DNA from: Imbricaverruca yamaguchii
Lineage: Eukaryota; Arthropoda; Thecostraca; Neoverrucidae
Direction of reading: 5' to 3'
Length of the DNA: 64,000 nucleotides
Assembly (NCBI GenBank): GCA_034440575.1
Contig: JAOTOL010001561.1
Coordinates: forward strand, 668,501 to 732,500
In this document: piece by piece, positions 47,291 to 58,147 of the stretch
How the letters are laid out: every line of letters starts with the position of its first letter
Position numbering within the stretch: the stretch's first letter is position 1
Translations under genes and position numbers: made by a program
The notes under the pieces: generated by a model
Database searches by the model: none
Told to the model about the DNA's origin: nothing
What the model saw: only the letters and a program-made list of their open reading frames with translations

Positions 47291-47433
47291 GTCATTTTCA
47301 ATTGTTTCCTTTAGCTTTTCTATCAGCACAAAATGTCATAGGTTATTGGGGGACCCAAATCAACATTCAGGGGGCCAATATCAACATTTGTGGGGCCATG
47401 GCCCCCACAAAATGCTACAAATCGACGCCCCTG

Positions 47434-47525
47434 CACCTGAGTCTGGAAATGGCCAGAAGTACCACGCCACCTGGCCAGCAGTACCACGCCACCTGAGGCG
47501 CGAAATGGCCAGCAATATCCTGCCA
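47434..47525. repeat. 34-bp tandem repeat, right half of the split array
   Basis: Two to three units beginning CACCTGAGTCTGGAAATGGC, matching 42949-43048. Continuity with the left half is broken only by H2. Confidence 0.9.
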
Positions 47526-47817
47526 CAAAACACAGCCCAGTGCGCCAGCATGAGCTCCTCTACTCGGGATAAGGCCAAATGTCCGCCGAACTGCACATCT
47601 GGTGTTGGTCGTGACAGATGTCCTCATGAATACACATCGCCACTTCACAAGCACAGGCGCATATCATAGAAGGCTAGCTTAGGTTTAGGTCCACCATCCA
47701 TCGGCTACTCCAGCTCTTAGACAGCTCTCCGAAACACCTTCATTGTTGAGAGGAGATCCCTCAATACCAATTTTTGGTCTCTAAAATTCGTCAGGGGAGA
47801 CGTTGCAGATCCCTTAT

Positions 47818-48075
47818 GGACACAACCGCTGGCTGGTGGAGCGGGTTGACATGACCTTGAGTTACCATCATCGGCTAGTGGAGCGAATGGACATGACCTT
47901 GGGATACCACCACTGGCCGGTAGAGAAGACGGACATGACCTTGGGACACCGCGGCCGGCTAGTGGAGCGGATGGACATGACCTTGGAATACAACCGCTCG
48001 TTGGTGGAGTGGGTTGACATGATCCTGGTTTACTACTGCCGGCTGGTGGAGCGGCTCTTGGGATACCATCGCCCT
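47818..48075 (+). repeat. 42-bp tandem repeat, six units, encoding a 14-residue repeat
   Basis: The unit encodes RLVERMDMTLGYHH-like peptides in a frame open from 47803 to 48162 (119 codons). Substitutions between units are mostly amino-acid changing (VEWVDM, VEKTDM) with no stop. The array ends shortly before the LINE at 48270 and could be part of its 5' region or an independent minisatellite. No gene call is made. Confidence 0.85.
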
Positions 48076-48269
48076 TCTAGGCAGGGGAGGCTTGAAATTG
48101 CATTGCCGTCTCAGGGATATGCCAATAGTGGCAACCAAGGCCAAATAGAAGCCCAAAGTTAGCAAATAGGGATAGCAGTAGTTCAGGGAGGCAGGGAGGC
48201 AGAGTTCATCCAGTGAGCTCCTCTGTATGAAAAAGCCAAAGGCTAAACATATGTTAAACATGGAACATA

Positions 48270-49892
48270 TGTTAAGTGTATGATGCTTGATGCTCAGAAT
48301 ATTCGATCCAAATTTCATGAGTGTTATGCTGCTGAGGAGAAACCATACTTTGTTTGCATTATGGAGGCATGGGTCAGTGAGGGGTATTTTGGAGATAACT
48401 TGCAGGACTATGACATACAGGGATATAATATGTTTTCGTGCAATAGGGGTCCAACAGTGAAAGGGGATGTATAATGATCTATGTGAATAGCTTATTCAGT
48501 TCTCAAATAGTAGCAGGCGGGGAAAGCAATTTGCATATGGAGTCCATTTGTAGCTGTGGGAAAAGGCAACAGCAATAAACTCAGGATAGGAGCTTTCTAC
48601 CGATCAGGAACCCTGCCACATTCTCAGCATTCTCATTCTCTCACACATTCTCAGTTTGATAAGGTGATTTGTGAGGAAATCACCAGAAACTTTCAGAGGA
48701 AGTGCCTTATTCTTCGTGACTTTAATCTAAAAAGATATGAAAATGTTGGTGTGGGCTTGCATCATGCAGAATGTGTAGGAAATGCCATCAAGAGTACCTG
48801 TTCTCACACCAGTTTGTAACGGAACCTACCAGGCATGGCTCATTCTTGGACCTTGTACTCTCGGGTTTAAGTGACTTGGTTCAAGACGCTGCAGGAGAAA
48901 CTCTGGGAAGAAGTGACCCTAACATGATTCAAGGCACATGTAGTGAGAACTATAAAGGATAATTTGGTAAAGGTTCCTAATTTCAGCAGAGGAGACCTTG
49001 ACTGCATGCGAGCGGCTTTAAGTGCCATGGGATGGGAAGAATAATTTTCCAATTTAAATGCCTGTGAAATGTTGGGAAAGTTCAAATCTTACTTGATTAG
49101 ACAAATGCAAAGGCAGGGTAGGAAAGCCAGCATGGCTTACACCAGACTTGATAAAAGCAACTAAGGCTAAGGAAGTTGCACGAAGTGTTTAAAGAAGCTT
49201 CACATGTCGTAAATCTAAGGTCGTGTCGAAAAGCTAGAGACACTGTGAAGCAAAAAACCCGAGCAGCAAAGCGAGCAAAAGAACTGGACTTGGCTAGGAA
49301 CTGAGGACAGCAAAAGGTTCTTTAGTTTCTAAAACCTGAGTAAAGTTAAAGTAAAGTAAAGTAATTGGTCCACTGGAAGTAAATGGGACTATATTAAGTA
49401 AGGGTAAGGATAGCTGAGCTGAGCAAGCAGATTAAATCAGTGTTTACTGATTAAGATATGACTAATCTGACGACCGCACACCAAAGTTTAGTGACATATG
49501 ATCGGATAAATATTGTTGATTTCATTGATAGTGATGTTATTTTCAATCATATCAGTGAAATAAAGCCAAATAAGGGAGCAGGACCTGATGAAAAATCACT
49601 TCCCTAGTCTGCAAGGTCTCTGCAAGGTACTGGAATCAATTGTCAAGGATAGAATAGTTAGTTATCTGGAAGGAAACATATGGATTCAATGCAATTAGAG
49701 GTCATAAATTCAAAATTAAAGTTAACCACAGCAGGACAAGGCAGACTTTCTTCACCAACTGGGTGAACACTGGAACCAGCTGCCAGAAAACATTGTCACA
49801 TTGTCTTTTCATTATCACAGGGAGGGCTGATTGACAGATTTGGCAGGCTGGTTCAGTGTACAGAGTGCAACCAAGAGAAACCAGAGTGCACT
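48270..49892 (+). pseudogene. CR1-like LINE, internally deleted copy (endonuclease to 3' end)
   Basis: Starts in the APE-type endonuclease: DAQNIRSKF then MEAWVSEGY, GYNMFSCNRG, a LRDFNL word near 48710-48730, and HGSFLDLVLS near 48833-48860. It continues into the linker (REAKRAKELDLA-like) and the N-terminal RT (FNHISEIKPNKGAGPDE at about 49540-49590). It then jumps at about 49690 to the C-terminal coding end and 3' UTR known from copy 1, so the catalytic RT core is deleted. Frameshifts and stops occur throughout. It supplies the 5' half of the family that the other copies lack. Confidence 0.85.
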
Positions 49893-49919
49893 ATTTTATG
49901 CCTACACAACACCCCATAG

Positions 49920-50097
49920 ACCAACGCCGCCAATACACACACACCCACGCCGCCACACCGGCACCACACACACACACACCGGCACCACACACACACACAC
50001 CGGCACCACACACACACACACCGGCACCACACACACACCGGCACCACACACACGCCGCCACACCACACCCACGCCGCCGCACCACACACACATCCAA

Positions 50098-50129
<32 letters not shown>

Positions 50130-50150
50130 ACACGCCACGCCACGCCACAG
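49920..50150. repeat. Minisatellite CCGGCACCACACACACACAC, then (CACCGA)n
   Basis: About six ~20-bp units of CACACACCGGCAC composition grade into GCCGCCACAC words, then ACACCGACACCGACACCGAC, and a short CGCCACGCCACGCC run. Frames read through on both strands. Confidence 0.93.
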
Positions 50151-53100
50151 AAAGAGTCTCGCACTGCAGCGCTCCCGTCCTTTTTAACCGAAGTTAGGGG
50201 AGCCCCAGGCTCACCGCGGAAAAAGCGGGTGGTTGTGGTTCTGCCGCGGGGCGAGAACCGGCGGGCACCATAAGCCAAGAGTGGCGGGGGCGGGACCATA
50301 AGCCCTTGCCGCAACAGCCAACTTTTTTAGATTATCTTCACATTTCGTTACACTCTCTCCGCGAGAATTCACAAACAAATTGCAATTGCTCCATTGCAAA
50401 TGATCTACGCATTTATAATCCTCATACTAAATTGCTAAAATAGCGCATCCCTCCTTGACATCCTCTCGCGTCAATGAAAATTTTCATAGAATTTCCATAA
50501 AATTGTTCTTTGCAAATTATCCCTCTCGCCGTGAGGCTTCATTTTTGCGGTGCCATCCATCGCTCGATTGTCGACCGTATCGACATGATTATCGACCATG
50601 TCGCATCTTCTGCAACAAATAGAATCTTCTGCAACGGCCAATAGTGCATCAGCTGACAGCTATCGAAAGCCGACTTCGAACGCCATCTTTTGTTGCTTTT
50701 TCGCCACTTTCTTGGACATTTTCGCACACGTTTCGCATTCCACCGAGCAGAGAATAATTCAGCGCTAATTTACAAATCATCTGCAACACTTTATCACCAT
50801 TTTATTCATCATTATAATTCCATTAAGCTCTCGACTGTCAGCACATCGCAATCAGCCAAACGGTTGCAGCAATTGGCGCAATTGGCAGCAATGCGCAGCA
50901 ATTGGCAACTGCCTTCTGCTTGAAACTGCTTGAAACTTTAGCTATGCGGCGTGTCGCGTTTGGTGATCTAATAGTGCTTCGAGGGTGAAATTCTCGCTCT
51001 CATGATGTGATAATGTGACAATACGATATCTTCCAGTGGACCTCATCTTTTGGAGCACATCAGGTTGGTCGTTGACAGATATTTCTCCCCAGATAGGCTA
51101 TTTTGCATGTTAACACTAGTTCAAGTATTATTGTTCTTTTTGCACAAAGTATTCAACATAGCGAACCCAAATTCGCCACACATATGCACTTGGACATTTG
51201 CTACGACATGTACTCATCCGAATTTCCAATATATCATTATTTCTCAAATAAGCAATTTAAAACCGATCTTTTAGTGCTAAGTCAATAGAAAGTAATATAA
51301 TATCGATCGAAAGTTCGATAATCCCAACATGTGGGCAATGTATTATAAATAATTATTGTCATGTATTATTTTCTGAAGCATTATGCCAAGACAATTTATC
51401 TTATATCTCCAAAAGTTACAAATCGATATAAGTTCTCAGCTCAGCTCGTCCACTTACGTCTGTGTACCTTCGGTTCTATGAGGAAATTGTTGCAAACGAA
51501 AAATTCGGGAAATCTGGAAAATCCTGTGGACTGCGTTTCCATAATTCGCTCGATTCGTGTCCGATATACGCCATCTTGATATCACTGTTCGGCGCCACGA
51601 GGGAAAGGAGAAAAAAGATACTCCAAAATTATAACTTTTTTCGTACTTAAAATTTTAAGGAAACTTTTTTAAAATTAAATAAATCACAAGAATTTTTAAG
51701 ATCCGAAATACCACTTCCATACACGATTCGTGTGAGCTATTTTGTCAGATTACATTATATTAGAAAATGTTTTTTAAAGTTTAAAAACTATCGATATTTA
51801 TTATATTCGTCAATAATTTTCGGCCATCACAATTTTTTCCTCTTTTTTCCCCTCTTTTATCATACCCACGTTAATTGTCTTCCCTTAAAATTTGCGAAAA
51901 TTTCACACTTTCTCAACATCAAACAATGCTTCATGAACATATGCTCATATCTCAAAACGTTACGGTACGATTTCTTATATTCGTGGTCAGTGCGTGATTC
52001 TACGTATATTGCTTATATTAATTAGTTCGGACGAACATGCCTTAAACATGCCTAAAAACTAAACTGCTTTGCGATAAATGCTCTGGATTTATGGATTTCG
52101 CTTCCCGGGTGAAAAATGTAAAGGAGACGATTTGCACGGCAAGGTACCAAAATTAGGAGGAAGAAAAATTTAGAAAGAACTTTTGATTAACATTTTTTAC
52201 ACAATTTTCAAATTTAGACAATTTAAAATGCACCCTAAACATAAACATAATATGAATGTAACATAAATATGAACAGTTGCCTATTTTTATCAACCTAACC
52301 TAAATCTAACCTAAATGTTAAATGACACGTGTTAACAGAACCATGTTGAAAAATGTCGCAAAAGCATGTTTTGTTTTTCTAATGTTTTTAACTATGTTGC
52401 TTTTTTCATTTAAAAAAAACATCTTCGAAAAAGTTGAAAACTTAACCTAGCCATCAGGTGCGCCCATACCAGCTGCATCGTTTACTAAAGTATCTGTATC
52501 AAATAATATGCACAGATAAAGGGTCACAAGCCTAACCGTGCGTCGGAGGCCCACTTTATTCTCGAGATTTTGTTGTTATCTGGGCGTGGGAGTCGCCGAA
52601 ATGTCGCTTTTTAACAAACTGTCAGATCATCTGAAGTGTATTTTAGGCGTGCTTAAACTGGGTTAGGTTTTCAGATGGATTGATCTTTTCACTTCAAAGC
52701 GCACTCCTCCAATTTCGCGTCGGTTCAAAACCATACTTTATGTCCATCTTACAAAACACCTCTGCAAGGATGCAATCGGTCCACTTGGTTCTTGCGAGAT
52801 TTTGCGAGGATACATTTGACCCACTTGATTAACCTAACTTAACCTAGCTATATTCATGAAGGTCAAATTATTTCAAGCTGCTTAATTAACGTAGTCCTGT
52901 GACGTGTCACAGGAGACACCTTCCGTGCGCATATTTTGAACTAGTCCACCAGCCGATCTTCAAATAGTGGCAATAGCCATTCTGCCACCAGTTATCTGCG
53001 ATTGGTTGAGTATTTTGCCATCACTACCAAACGTAGTTGGTTATGTCATACCAGTTGGGTCACAATCGACAACCGGGACCGAGATGAGATTCAGAATATG

Positions 53101-53382
53101 GCAGGAAACTCACCTAAAAGCTGGCAGCACGGGTAGACACAGGACATCGAACTAACCCAAACTAACCTAAAGTCGTGGCTGCCCATGAGTTGCTGCTCAA
53201 TGTACAACGGTGGTTGCTTAGCGACCCATGCGCCGTGCTCTTTCGCGCGATATTTGTTTCGTGTTTTATCAGTTCACCGTGAGTCTCGGTTTATTTTGGA
53301 TTGATTGAGTTCTTGCATTCCATTGTTTTGTATTTTACACTGCTGTATTTTGTGCTATCGAAGTTGTTCGGGTAGAAATATT
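50151..53382. other. Unassigned AT-rich DNA
   Basis: Several short frames but no recognisable domain. AACCTAACCTAA words occur at 52290-52320 and 52820-52850, and a short inverted pair CCTGTGAC-GT-GTCACAGG lies at 52896-52913. This is the longest stretch of the window without an assigned repeat. Confidence 0.45.
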
Positions 53383-54004
53383 ATGTCGGTGTGTTATAGA
53401 GACCACCACTGGAGCTGTGCCACGCCAGGCAGGTGTCCGTCAACGAAACATCCGCCGGACACTGCGTATTCACCGCCTCGCAGCCTTGGAGAACGCATTC
53501 CTGGTAAGTTAGAGTATCTATTAAAGTGACAAATTGCACCAGATTTCCGATACAAAATCCGTGTTTTTTTCTCAGTTTCCCCCTCCGTTTGCTCATCAGC
53601 ATGTCAGTTCATAGAATGTCAGCTTATACTGAAATGGTTTTTATTAGCAGCCGGTCAATGTACATATTAATGTCCTGCAGTACAAAAAAAGTAGCCAAAC
53701 CTCCTGAAATGTCCGGAGTGCACTTTCGGTATGTTCCAGGTTGGTGACCCGGATGTGGCGGCCCTATAGACCAGCGTTGCGGCCACTGCAGTGCGCTGCA
53801 CTTGAAGGGTGGACAGGGCGGGACTTTACCATCTGCTGCCACAGGCTGCCACAGGTAGCACTGGAGCCGCTCGGCGACGCGCCCGACCTGCGACCCTGCC
53901 GACGAAAGCCAGCGCAGAGAGACGCAGCTACCGCGACAACATCCACCGCTACAACAGCGCTCTGGCGATGGCGTCGTACGTGGCTGACGTCGATGTGCCA
54001 GCAG

Positions 54005-54213
54005 GTACGCTACATCTCCGCACATCATTAGACGCACATCCGCGTTGCCGCGCGAGGTATCTGTATCCCGTGGCGTGCTACTCTGCCATGTCCACTGCGG
54101 TCAAATGTGCAATGCATACTTCAATGCGGATGCCGCTAATGTGGGAATTCGTGGTACGTGTATCAAATAATGACGAATTTGTTGATGGATATAGCATGTT
54201 TGTCTTTGCACAG
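54005..54213 (+). other. Probable 209-bp spliceosomal intron in the Helitron remnant
   Basis: GCAG/GTACGC at the 5' side and TTTGCACAG/GTCGTGG at the 3' side. Joining the exons fuses the DVPA codons directly to GRGPYCYK in frame, as Helitron proteins read, while the intervening sequence has no similarity to them. Confidence 0.65.
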
Positions 54214-54644
54214 GTCGTGGTCCTTATTGCTACAAGGTCCACTGCCAGACCTACCACCACCTGGGAGCACTGCACCCGGACGGCGACGGACGACAACGCA
54301 AGTACGCTCAGCTCTACGTGGTGGACACCGCGGCTGCCAACCGAGAGCGTCTGGGACGGCTTGATGGTCTGTCCTGTCCTCTGTCCCCCATCTGGTCGTT
54401 GCACTGGAAGGTATGTTATCCGACCACAATCCGCATGTGCAAGCATTCCGTTGCATGAATGACGTGATGCTTCAGGAACAGCAGGATGCCGCATTAGGCG
54501 GCCGGGCCCCGGAACGGGTCACGATGTTCTTCCGCCAGGAACCAGGACCAGGACCCACGGCGCTACAATGACCCGGTCGGCAACGAGGTGGCTGCCGTCT
54601 TCGTAAGTCGTGCTCCTCGGATCCGTGATCTGGTGGTATACCCT

Positions 54645-54688
54645 CGCGCTGATGGTCTGCAGGCGGTTGCCTGCAGACCATCAGCGCG
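54645..54688. repeat. Perfect 20-bp inverted repeat with 4-nt loop inside Helitron coding
   Basis: The arm CGCGCTGATGGTCTGCAGGC, loop GGTT and exact reverse complement. The right arm encodes the expected QTISAF part of the domain. The left arm is its reverse complement and displaces the normal sequence between RIRDLVVYPR and that point. Confidence 0.95.
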
Positions 54689-54750
54689 TTCAGCCCGCAT
54701 GTCGACCCGCTGGCCTATCCCTTGCTGTTCCCATACGGTCTTTATGTTCA

Positions 54751-55124
54751 TATTCATGAGGTCTTTAAATTCATCCATGGTCTGGATAAGGGATATCTTT
54801 AAGAAATGTTTGAATTTAACAGAAATGATGCAATTAGAGGTCATCAATTCAAAATTAATGTTAACCACAGCAGGACAAGGTTCAGACAGTCTTTCTTCAC
54901 CAACAGTGCCCAGTAGAACACTGGAACCAGCCGCCAGAAACCATTGTTAGTAGTAGATCATCTTCAAAAACAGCATAGACAATCATTATAAGAATAGAGG
55001 GCTTGCTTTTCAGTATTCCAGGGAGGACTGATGGACGGATTTGGTGGGCAACTGGTCGAGTGTACACAGTGCAACCAAGAAGGGCCCTTGTGGTTCATAG
55101 TTGCACTAATCTTTTATGTCTTTA
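54751..55124 (+). pseudogene. CR1-like LINE 3' end, copy 5, joined to the Helitron
   Basis: Matches copy 1 from the EVFKF-coding word to the 3' UTR end (CACTAATCTTTTATGTCTTT), with deletions around 54955. The 5' junction is directly after the Helitron PYG codons, consistent with 5'-truncated insertion into the Helitron. Confidence 0.85.
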
Positions 55125-56025
<901 letters not shown>

Positions 56026-56030
56026 TATCT

Positions 56031-56037
56031 CTCTCTC

Positions 56038-56100
<63 letters not shown>

Positions 56101-56447
56101 GTCTCTGTCTCTCTCTCTCTCTCTTCTCTGTCTCTTCTCTTCTCTTCTCTCTCTCTTCTCTTCTCTTCTCTGTCTCTTTCTTCTCTTTCTTCTCTTCTCT
56201 GTCTCTGTCTCTGTCTCTGTCTCTGTCTCTGTCTCTGTCTCTGTCTCTGTCTCTGTCTCTGTCTCTGTCTCTGTCTCTGTCTCTGTCTCTGTCTCTGTCT
56301 CTGTCTCTGTCTCTGTCTCTGTCTCTGTCTCTGTCTCTGTCTCTGTCTCTGTCTCTGTCTCTGTCTCTGTCTCTGTCTCTGTCTCTGTCTCTGTCTCTGT
56401 CTCTGTCTCTGTCTCTGTCTCTGTCTCTGTCTCTGTCTCTCTCTCTC

Positions 56448-56479
<32 letters not shown>

Positions 56480-56580
56480 CAGGGACAGAGACAGAGACAG
56501 AGACAGAGATAGTCAGAGATAGAGACAGAGACAGAGGCTGAGACAGAGGCAGAGACATAGACAGAGACACAGACAGAGAC
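56031..56580. repeat. (CT)n, (CTCTGT)n and inverted (ACAGAG)n array
   Basis: CT/CTT-rich tract (56031-56190), then about 41 perfect CTCTGT units to about 56440. A symmetric centre CTCTCTCTCGAGAGAGAG at about 56440-56458 is followed by about 20 ACAGAG units in opposite sense to 56580. The whole is a polypyrimidine/polypurine inverted array, and it produces spurious frames up to 282 codons. Confidence 0.98.
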
Positions 56581-56589
56581 AGATACAGT

Positions 56590-57894
56590 GTAGTGTGGTT
56601 CAGATGGTGGCATGGGTCATTCTGTTCCTCAGAAGTGCTGTTATAGGATATATCACGGTGTCAGTTCAGTTTTCTATTTTGCGTTGAATCTAGCTGTGAT
56701 CGATGTCTAATACCTTGGTTCTAAAATGTCCGTCGGTGAAACAGTATTCTTGCTTGCTTCATTTTAGCAACAGAGTAGTTGAATACCTACCATCCGACCA
56801 GGCTATGACAGATGCGCCCTCCTGACAGCTATGAGCATGCAAGTCAGGAGCCGACCCCACACGCCGATTAACCAGCGTTTTCTTGTAATGCTTCTCCAGG
56901 TGCCACGGAAGCCATACCGAGTGAATGCTACCGGATGTCCAAACGTCTCGCACACGTCTATCGCACCATCACAACGTCCAATTCGGTCCCGTTCTGGCGA
57001 GGTGAGCACGGCCGGGCTGCAGCGCCACCAAATTATCCAATTTTATAATTATGCATATCACGCGTCGCCCCAGTGTCGCCGCTCCCCCGGTCGCCAAGCT
57101 GTCCGGACCAATCAGTCGCGCCGCTCATACACGGCCGCCGACAAAAAGGCACTAATCCCGCCGGCGGCAGCCACAGCGGCGGCACTAATGCAGGTGTTGT
57201 TGCTCACAGCCGCCCGAGGCGCGGCATGGCCGGCTGAGGTGACGCCCGCACAATCGCCGTCACGCACTCGTGGGGTTGTGTGTCCGACGGGGGGGGCGTC
57301 CAGTATCAGTCATTTCGAATGGTTAGCCACGTTGTCATGTGTGCGACGGCAATTATTCCGCACGCGTCCCGGCACGTCGAGCTGCAGAGGCAGCCGCGGC
57401 GTTCGGTCGGCTGCCTGGTGGTACATACAAAGCCGTGGGCAAACATTGGGCGTGAGTCGTCGATACAATTGACTGGATCGAGTCTGAGCGTCAGGCCGGC
57501 GTGTCATGAAACTGGTCGCAATGTGTGCTGCATTTGTTTGATCATACACGATGGAGCAGCCTCATTGTGAAGCTGGATGCAGTCTGTCACCACAAAACGG
57601 AATGGGGCCGAACTTTTGCACGTCTTTGTCATTACCAGATTGCATTTTTTTAGCCACTGCTGCTGATCCAACTTGAACTGAGCTTTGCTCGCGAATGTTT
57701 GCACATGAGCTGAGAAATATTGTTTTTATTTGCATTTTGTGCCATAGGGGTGCGCGCTACAGCACTGTATGTCGTAAATGGAAAACGTATCGCACGGTCT
57801 CCAGTTTCGCAACTGGTGCGATTTCGTGATCGAGATGATCCTCGATGTTTCCTTTGTTCCCATGCATCGCCGTTCGCTTTGTCCATTTCTGCTC
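56590..57894. other. Unassigned DNA with a CpG-rich patch
   Basis: 57000-57440 is CpG-dense and contains CACCAAATTATCCAATTTTA and ATAATTATGCATATCACGCG, homeodomain/octamer-like words in a GC-rich setting. No coding domain was seen. Confidence 0.35.
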
Positions 57895-57975
57895 CGTTGC
57901 CCATGCTGGTTCAGTAGCGTCACATATTGGCCTGCAGCCTTTGAAGTGACCGGTTCGAAACCCCACTCACTGGAC
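57895..57975 (+). ncRNA. Candidate tRNA-like SINE head
   Basis: GTTGCCCATGCTGGTTCAGT gives an A box (TGGTTCAGTAG), and ACCGGTTCGAAACCCCACTC gives a B box (GGTTCGAAACC) about 33 bp later, a tRNA-like spacing. The stems do not fold convincingly into a full cloverleaf and no A-rich tail or flanking duplication was found. It may be a degraded SINE or chance. Confidence 0.35.
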
Positions 57976-58147
57976 GAAAATCCTCATCCGCTTGACTGCC
58001 ACCGAGAAGATGGACGAGGCGGCGTCGCCTCCGATGTTGAAGCTGAGCGCAGCGCAATTTAAGTGTCCACTGGCGAGATCTTCCTGCGTCCTCCTGGGCA
58101 GAACACATGGAGTGCAATTCGACGCACACGGTTATGCGGTCGGCTCC

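Larger units (their letters stand above)
43057..47433. mobile_element. hAT-like non-autonomous element (family H2), 4.4 kb
   Basis: The left end is CAGGGGTGTCGATTTTTGAA and the right end, reverse-complemented, CAGGGGCGTCGATTTGTAGC, giving a 15-bp terminal inverted repeat with one mismatch. The flanks are CACCTGAG at 43049-43056 and CACCTGAG at 47434-47441, a perfect 8-bp target-site duplication. The element sits in a 34-bp tandem array present on both sides. Inside are homopolymeric G and C runs (43083-43125), a CACCGT hexamer array, a long GC-rich minisatellite and AT-rich DNA with AACCT/TTAGG words. Near the right end a near-perfect palindrome centres on GGGGCCATGGCCCC. No transposase was recognised. 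Confidence 0.85.
53383..54750 (+). pseudogene. Helitron-type helicase/Rep, N-terminal coding remnant
   Basis: Helitron proteins are rolling-circle Rep/helicase enzymes, and this segment covers the conserved region before the Rep core. Seen in order: an FTICCHRL..V.LEPLGDAPDL stretch (53820-53890); HRYNSALAMASYVADVDVPA (about 53943-54004); after a likely intron, GRGPYCYKVH..TYHHLGALHP, YAQLYVVDT and NRERLGRLDG (54214-54345); NPHVQAFRCMNDVM (54425-54470); RRYNDPVGNEVAAVF and RIRDLVVYPR (54560-54645); and DPLAYPLLFPYG (54700-54740). At least two frameshifts and a stop disrupt it. The Rep HUH motifs and helicase are absent because a LINE 3' end follows at once. Order and spacing match the Helitron N-terminal domain; the call is motif-based. 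Confidence 0.8.
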
